Part shown: in pieces, positions 50,380 through 54,580 of the stretch
Numbering within the stretch: the first letter of the stretch is position 1
Layout of the letters: each line of letters opens with the position of its first letter
NCBI GenBank assembly: GCA_902500705.1
Contig: CABVRR010000004.1
Span: 19,343-73,922, forward strand
Reading direction: 5' to 3'
From: an uncultured Nitrospira sp.
Lineage (GTDB): Bacteria; Nitrospirota; Nitrospiria; Nitrospirales; Nitrospiraceae
Length of the DNA: 54,580 bases
The notes under the pieces: generated by a model
Databases searched by the model: none
Seen by the model: the letters and a program-made list of their open reading frames with translations, nothing else
Told to the model about the DNA's origin: nothing
Translations under genes and position numbers: made by a program

Positions 50380-51597
50380 ATGGCGACGTTTGCATATGTC
50401 GGACGGAGCAGATCCGGGGCGGTAAAAAAAGGCGAGCTCGTCGCGAAGTCACGTGATGAAGCCGTGGAACAACTACGTAAGCAAAGCGTGGTCGTCACGA
50501 GTCTTGAGGAAAAAGCGGCCAAAGAGGGGTTCAGCTTTAAGCTGGGAAGCGGGGTCAGCGAAAAAGATTTGGTCGTGTTCACCAGACAATTCGGAACCAT
50601 GATCAACGCGGGGTTGCCCTTGATTCAGTGCCTGGAAATCTTATCCACGCAATCGGAGAATGCGGCTCTCAGGAAGTCAGTGGGTGAGATCAAAGTCCAA
50701 GTCGAGGGAGGGGCGACGTTTTCAGACGCGCTCCGCAGGCACCCCAAAGTGTTTGACGATCTGTATGTCAACATGGTGCATGCGGGAGAAGTCGGCGGGT
50801 TGCTCGATACCATTCTGGGCCGGCTTTCCAAGTATATCGAAAAAGCGATGAAGTTGAAGGGGCAAATCAAAAGCGCCATGGTCTATCCGGCGTCGATTTT
50901 AGGTATCGCGTTTATCGTCATCGCGGTATTGATGATCTTCGTGATTCCGGTGTTCGAGAAGATGTTCAAGGACATGTCCGGCGGAAAAGTGGCACTCCCC
51001 GCGCCGACTCAACTCGTGATTGACCTCAGTAATTTCGCCCAGTCGAGCTGGTACATCATTCTTGGCGGGGTAATTCTTGCCGTCATGGGCTTCAAGAAGT
51101 ACAACGCAACCCCTCGCGGGAAGTACCAAATCGACAAGGTGCTCCTCAAACTGCCGGTTTTTGGAGATTTGATACGAAAAGCATCGGTGGCGAAATTCAC
51201 CCGAACATTGGGGACGCTTATTACCAGCGGTGTTCCTCTGTTGGATGCCTTGACGATTTGCGCAAAGACCTCAGGCAATAAAATTGTCGAAGAAGCCCTG
51301 GTCAATGCCAGGGTGAGCATCAGCGGGGGCAAGACGATTTCTGAGCCGCTTGCCAAAAGCCAGGTGTTTCCCAAGATGGTGACACACATGATCGCCGTCG
51401 GCGAATCAACGGGCGCGCTCGATACTATGCTGGGGAAAGTCGCCGACTTTTACGAGGACGAGGTGGATCAGGCGGTCGCCTCCCTGACCGCATTGTTAGA
51501 GCCGATCATGATGGTCTTTCTGGGAGTCGTCATCGGATTCATCGTAGTAGCCATGTATTTGCCTATCTTCACCATGGCCCAGGCGATCAGCTCCTGA
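50380..51597 (+). CDS. pilC: Type IV pilus inner-membrane platform protein PilC
   Basis: The 405-residue protein has the two-domain GspF/PilC architecture. The N-terminal stretch MATFAYVGRSRSGAVKKGEL precedes the first cytosolic domain (FTRQFGTMINAGLPLIQCLE), then a helix pair. The second homologous domain (FTRTLGTLITSGVPLLDAL) and a terminal helix with PIMMVFLGVVIGFIVVAMYL complete it. PilC anchors the pilus motor ATPases in the inner membrane. It begins at ATG 50380 and is followed 141 bases later by the PilS-like kinase gene, forming a type IV pilus locus. Confidence 0.94.
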   Translation: MATFAYVGRSRSGAVKKGELVAKSRDEAVEQLRKQSVVVTSLEEKAAKEGFSFKLGSGVSEKDLVVFTRQFGTMINAGLPLIQCLEILSTQSENAALRKSVGEIKVQVEGGATFSDALRRHPKVFDDLYVNMVHAGEVGGLLDTILGRLSKYIEKAMKLKGQIKSAMVYPASILGIAFIVIAVLMIFVIPVFEKMFKDMSGGKVALPAPTQLVIDLSNFAQSSWYIILGGVILAVMGFKKYNATPRGKYQIDKVLLKLPVFGDLIRKASVAKFTRTLGTLITSGVPLLDALTICAKTSGNKIVEEALVNARVSISGGKTISEPLAKSQVFPKMVTHMIAVGESTGALDTMLGKVADFYEDEVDQAVASLTALLEPIMMVFLGVVIGFIVVAMYLPIFTMAQAISS

Positions 51598-51738
51598 CAG
51601 CGGACACGCGCGATTCGTGGGAGTGTATTCCTTGGGAAGGACTGACGCCGGCCGTGAGGATCTGCATAGGCCCCACCATGCTGTCATTCAAGCAGGTACT
51701 TTCTCGATGAACGTGGGTATGGGACTGATCGCGTCGCG

Positions 51739-53448
51739 ATGACGCATGAGCCCATGGACGAGAGTAAGACGAGAATCTACTGGTTGATGAGGTGGCGAGT
51801 CATTCTCGTCACCGCACTGTTGGGACTGTCCCTCCTCTTTCAAGTCACCAAAGGCGAACGGGTTGAAACATTCTATGCCCTGATCATCTTTACCTATGCC
51901 GTCACGATCCTCTACGCTCTCCTGTTTCGGTGGCTCACCACGCCCCATGGCCTGGTACAGTTCGCGTGGGCGCAGATTGTTGTCGATTTCTTGATCGAGA
52001 CGGTCTTGATTGCAAGGACGGGGGGAATTGAAAGCCCGTTTGTCGTCCTCTATGTCATCAGTGTGACGGTTGCAAGTTTAGTCCCGCGTCGTCGAGTGGG
52101 TCTTTTAACAGCCAGCCTCTGCATCATCCTGTTCGGCGTTCTGACCAATGTGCAACTCTATGGTCTTGCGGAGGTCTGGGGATGGTTGCCTCGCGCGGAC
52201 CTCAGCGCCGCTGAAACGCTCCACGCGTTCGGTGTCTACAGTTTGGCGTTCCTGGTCGTCGGGTTTTTAAGCGGAGCCCTTGCGGACCAGCTTCGATTAG
52301 CCGATCAATCGATCCGTGAAAAAGACCAAGGGCTGAACCGTCTCCAAGTATTTCATGAAAATATTGTCCATAGTATCAGCAGCGGCGTCTTTACCACGGA
52401 TGAGAACGGTGGAATTACCTCATTCAATCCCGCGGCACAGGAAGCCATAGGTCACAGTTTTGAGCAGGTACGAGGGCGCCCATGGCGGGACGTGTTTAAT
52501 TGGCACCCCGCCCAGCACGATGGCGACGGCGTGCAAGATGCGTCTGCCAACATGCGGTTCGAAGTGGAGTGCAAGCGATCCGACGGCAATCGATTGATTC
52601 TCGGCATGACGCTCGCGCCGTTGCATGAGCGAGGTGAAACAACGGGACTGGTTGGGGTGTTCAAAGACCTCACGCAGATCCGCGACCTCGAAGAAGAAAT
52701 GCAGCGGAAAGAGTGGCTGGCTAGTCTGGGGGAGATGTCGGCGGGGATGGCGCACGAAATCAGGAATCCCCTAGGCGCGCTGGCCGGAGCGATGCAAATA
52801 CTTCGAAAAGATCTCCAGGCCGACGACACCAGCCAGCGCCTGATGGACATCGCGGTTCGGGAGGCAACGCGGTTGAATACCATCATCACGGAATTTCTTC
52901 AGTATGCCAGACCGCCGGCCCTGAATTTAGCGGAACATGATTTAAACAAAGTCCTTGCTGAGACCCTTGATCTGGTACACCATGAAGCACGAAGCCGAAC
53001 AAACATCACCATCGTGGCCGTTCCATGCACCGGGGCGCTGCCTGCGCAAGTCGATCAGGATCAGATGAAACAAGTGTTCTGGAATCTGGCGGTGAATGCC
53101 TTCGATGCCATGCCTGAGGGCGGGCAACTCACGATTACGACGGGGTGTAGGCAAGTCGATGCCGCCGGAAGGAAAGCTGAGGTGGTCGAGGTCTCATTCC
53201 AGGATACCGGGGAAGGCATCTCGAAGAAAAATCTCGGCAAAATATTCCTCCCGTTCTTCACCACCAAAAGGCGAGGATCGGGCTTGGGATTGGCGGCTGT
53301 TCATCGCATCGTCGATCTTCATGGCGGATGGATCAAAGTCGAGAGCGAGGAAGGGCAAGGGACACGATTTGGGGTCTGTTTGTCGCGCACGGCGGACTCA
53401 GGGGTGCGACTTTGGCACGAAGGTAGAGAACCGTGGAAAAGATTCTAG
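51739..53448 (+). CDS. pilS: PilS-like sensor histidine kinase
   Basis: The 569-residue membrane sensor kinase has six hydrophobic segments in about residues 18-185. A PAS domain (about 205-315; VFTTDENGGITSFNPAAQEAIG) and a dimerisation/phosphoacceptor helix with His339 (GMAHEIRNPLGAL) follow. An ATPase domain ends it: N box FWNLAVNAFDAMPEGG, DTGEGI and GSGLGLAAVHRI. It autophosphorylates on His and passes the phosphate to the adjacent regulator. By similarity of layout and position beside pilC it is PilS, which controls pilin transcription. Its stop overlaps the regulator start by 16 bases. Confidence 0.92.
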   Translation: MTHEPMDESKTRIYWLMRWRVILVTALLGLSLLFQVTKGERVETFYALIIFTYAVTILYALLFRWLTTPHGLVQFAWAQIVVDFLIETVLIARTGGIESPFVVLYVISVTVASLVPRRRVGLLTASLCIILFGVLTNVQLYGLAEVWGWLPRADLSAAETLHAFGVYSLAFLVVGFLSGALADQLRLADQSIREKDQGLNRLQVFHENIVHSISSGVFTTDENGGITSFNPAAQEAIGHSFEQVRGRPWRDVFNWHPAQHDGDGVQDASANMRFEVECKRSDGNRLILGMTLAPLHERGETTGLVGVFKDLTQIRDLEEEMQRKEWLASLGEMSAGMAHEIRNPLGALAGAMQILRKDLQADDTSQRLMDIAVREATRLNTIITEFLQYARPPALNLAEHDLNKVLAETLDLVHHEARSRTNITIVAVPCTGALPAQVDQDQMKQVFWNLAVNAFDAMPEGGQLTITTGCRQVDAAGRKAEVVEVSFQDTGEGISKKNLGKIFLPFFTTKRRGSGLGLAAVHRIVDLHGGWIKVESEEGQGTRFGVCLSRTADSGVRLWHEGREPWKRF

Positions 53449-54580
53449 TCGTTGATGACGAGCAAAGTTTGCGCGATGTCTTGAGCATCATGCTCAAACG
53501 CGCTGGGTACGTGGTGACCACTGCCGAGGACGGTGAAGAAGCCATTGAGCTTCTCAATAAAGAAATCTTTGATTTGGTCATCACCGATTTGCGAATGCCG
53601 AAGAGTGACGGTATGGAGGTTCTGAAAGCCGTCAAGGCCACCTCGCCGGAAACGGTCGTCTTGATCATCACGGCCTTCGCCACCGCGGATTCCGCCGTGG
53701 AGGCGATGAAACAAGGTGCGTACGATTATCTGACGAAACCGTTCCAGGTCGATGAAGTCCAGCTGATCATCCGGAATGCGTTGGAGAAGCGGCGGCTCAC
53801 GACCGAGAACATGCTTCTCAAGCGAGAGATGGCGAGCCAGTCGTCGTTCTCGCAGCTGGTCGGCCAAAGCGAGGCTATGCAGAAAGTATTCGACGTCGTT
53901 CGGAAAGTCGCCGATTCAAAAAGCAATGTTCTCATCTGCGGCGAAAGTGGAACGGGCAAAGAGTTGGTCGCCCGTGCAATTCATTACAACAGCGCCAGAA
54001 GTCCCCTGCCGTTTGTAGCCGTCAATTGCAGCGCCGTGCCGGAAACCTTGTTGGAGAGCGAGCTGTTTGGGCACATGAAGGGATCGTTCACCGGGGCGAT
54101 TGCCAATAAAGCCGGGTTATTCGAAATCGCCGACGGAGGGACCATCTTTCTCGATGAAATCGGCGATACGACCCCGACGATTCAAGTCAAGCTGCTGCGT
54201 GTCATCCAGGAGCGAGAGTTTCGGCGGGTGGGCGGCAGTCAAGATGTCAAAGTCGACGTACGAGTGGTGGCCGCTACCAATAAGGATCTTGAAAAAGCTG
54301 TTGCAGACGGTTCGTTCCGGGAAGACCTTTATTATCGGTTGGACGTGATCCCTATCCGACTCCCACCTTTGCGCATGCGCACCGGCGACATTCCGTTATT
54401 GGTCAGTCACTTTCTGGAGCGGTTTTCGAAGGAAAGCGGGAAGCCAAAGCCTGTGATCAGCCCGGAAGCGATGCATGTCTTGCTGGAACACGAATGGCGC
54501 GGCAACGTCCGGGAGCTGGAGAATCTGATCGAACGAGTCGTCGCGTTCTCGGCGGAAGGGCCGGTCACCGACGTCGAGGC
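53433..54580 (+). CDS. pilR: PilR-like sigma54-dependent response regulator (partial, 3' end beyond window)
   Basis: The frame opens at GTG 53433, overlapping pilS, and stays open to the right edge, giving about 382 residues without a stop. The receiver domain contains the acidic pair VVDDE, phosphoacceptor Asp52 (TDLRMP) and Lys102 (TKPF). The AAA+ domain has Walker A GESGTGKE (about 170-177), the sigma54-contact loop GSFTGA (217-222, a variant of GAFTGA), [11 protein letters not shown] and, at the edge, a [11 protein letters not shown] segment. The C-terminal DNA-binding domain is not visible. It should activate sigma54 promoters such as the pilin gene after phosphorylation by PilS. Confidence 0.93.
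   Translation, partial: MEKILVVDDEQSLRDVLSIMLKRAGYVVTTAEDGEEAIELLNKEIFDLVITDLRMPKSDGMEVLKAVKATSPETVVLIITAFATADSAVEAMKQGAYDYLTKPFQVDEVQLIIRNALEKRRLTTENMLLKREMASQSSFSQLVGQSEAMQKVFDVVRKVADSKSNVLICGESGTGKELVARAIHYNSARSPLPFVAVNCSAVPETLLESELFGHMKGSFTGAIANKAGLFEIADGGTIFLDEIGDTTPTIQVKLLRVIQEREFRRVGGSQDVKVDVRVVAATNKDLEKAVADGSFREDLYYRLDVIPIRLPPLRMRTGDIPLLVSHFLERFSKESGKPKPVISPEAMHVLLEHEWRGNVRELENLIERVVAFSAEGPVTDVE

Noticed and set aside
1-54580. CRISPR arrays, tRNA genes, rRNA genes and insertion sequences
   Set aside because: I looked for regular repeats, cloverleaf-like segments and transposase motifs and found none.

Overview
The window is a moderately GC-rich bacterial chromosome segment. It has an outer membrane (RND pump, two lipoprotein signals, a secreted repeat protein) and a DAP-type peptidoglycan pathway (MurE with the DNPR motif). 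It makes type IV pili (PilC, PilS, PilR) and carries many PilZ c-di-GMP-type receptors. The gene content and protein style suit the phylum Nitrospirota, probably a Nitrospira-like nitrite oxidiser. That assignment is inference: no rRNA gene or nitrogen-metabolism gene lies in the window. No tRNA, insertion sequence, prophage or CRISPR array was seen.

Positions 1-6040 hold mostly small or poorly characterised genes: a partial unknown, a lipoprotein, an unknown 353-residue protein, a DUF2914 membrane protein, a DUF1499 protein, a PilZ protein, a zinc-ribbon miniprotein, an S-adenosylmethionine-decarboxylase-like pyruvoyl enzyme and an SCP2-type lipid-binding protein. Positions 6048-10520 encode an RND efflux permease and its periplasmic adaptor on the minus strand. 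Positions 10536-12200 contain a possible regulator remnant, a 14-bp perfect dyad and two PilZ genes.

The most interesting region is 12255-20713. A minus-strand unit (two secreted paralogues, then a PEP-mutase/nucleotidyltransferase fusion) is divergent from a plus-strand operon behind a good sigma70 promoter. The operon encodes a split TPP-dependent phosphonopyruvate decarboxylase, a PhnW-like 2-aminoethylphosphonate transaminase, a PntC/LicC-like nucleotidyltransferase, a nucleotidyltransferase-like/CDP-alcohol phosphotransferase fusion and a flippase-like membrane protein. Together they outline a route PEP to phosphonopyruvate to phosphonoacetaldehyde to 2-aminoethylphosphonate to CMP-AEP to a membrane-embedded phosphonate conjugate such as a phosphonolipid. 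The PEP mutase has a non-canonical active-site motif (EDN-x5-CS instead of EDK-x5-NS), so the exact chemistry is open. Two more PilZ genes (20689-21567) follow convergently.

Positions 21947-26889 hold cstA, yajQ, a lipoprotein with seven BNR-type repeats and a secreted protein with degenerate C-terminal repeats.

From 27098 a strong promoter leads into a complete dcw cluster without mraZ: rsmH-ftsL-ftsI-murE-murF-mraY-murD-ftsW-murG-murC-murB-ddl-ftsQ-ftsA-ftsZ. It is tightly packed, with frequent ATGA or GTGA overlaps. pgeF, yggS, proC, yggT and a DivIVA-family gene follow, and then a serine hydrolase. The last part carries a small unknown gene, pgsA, pilC, pilS and the first two thirds of pilR, which runs off the right edge.
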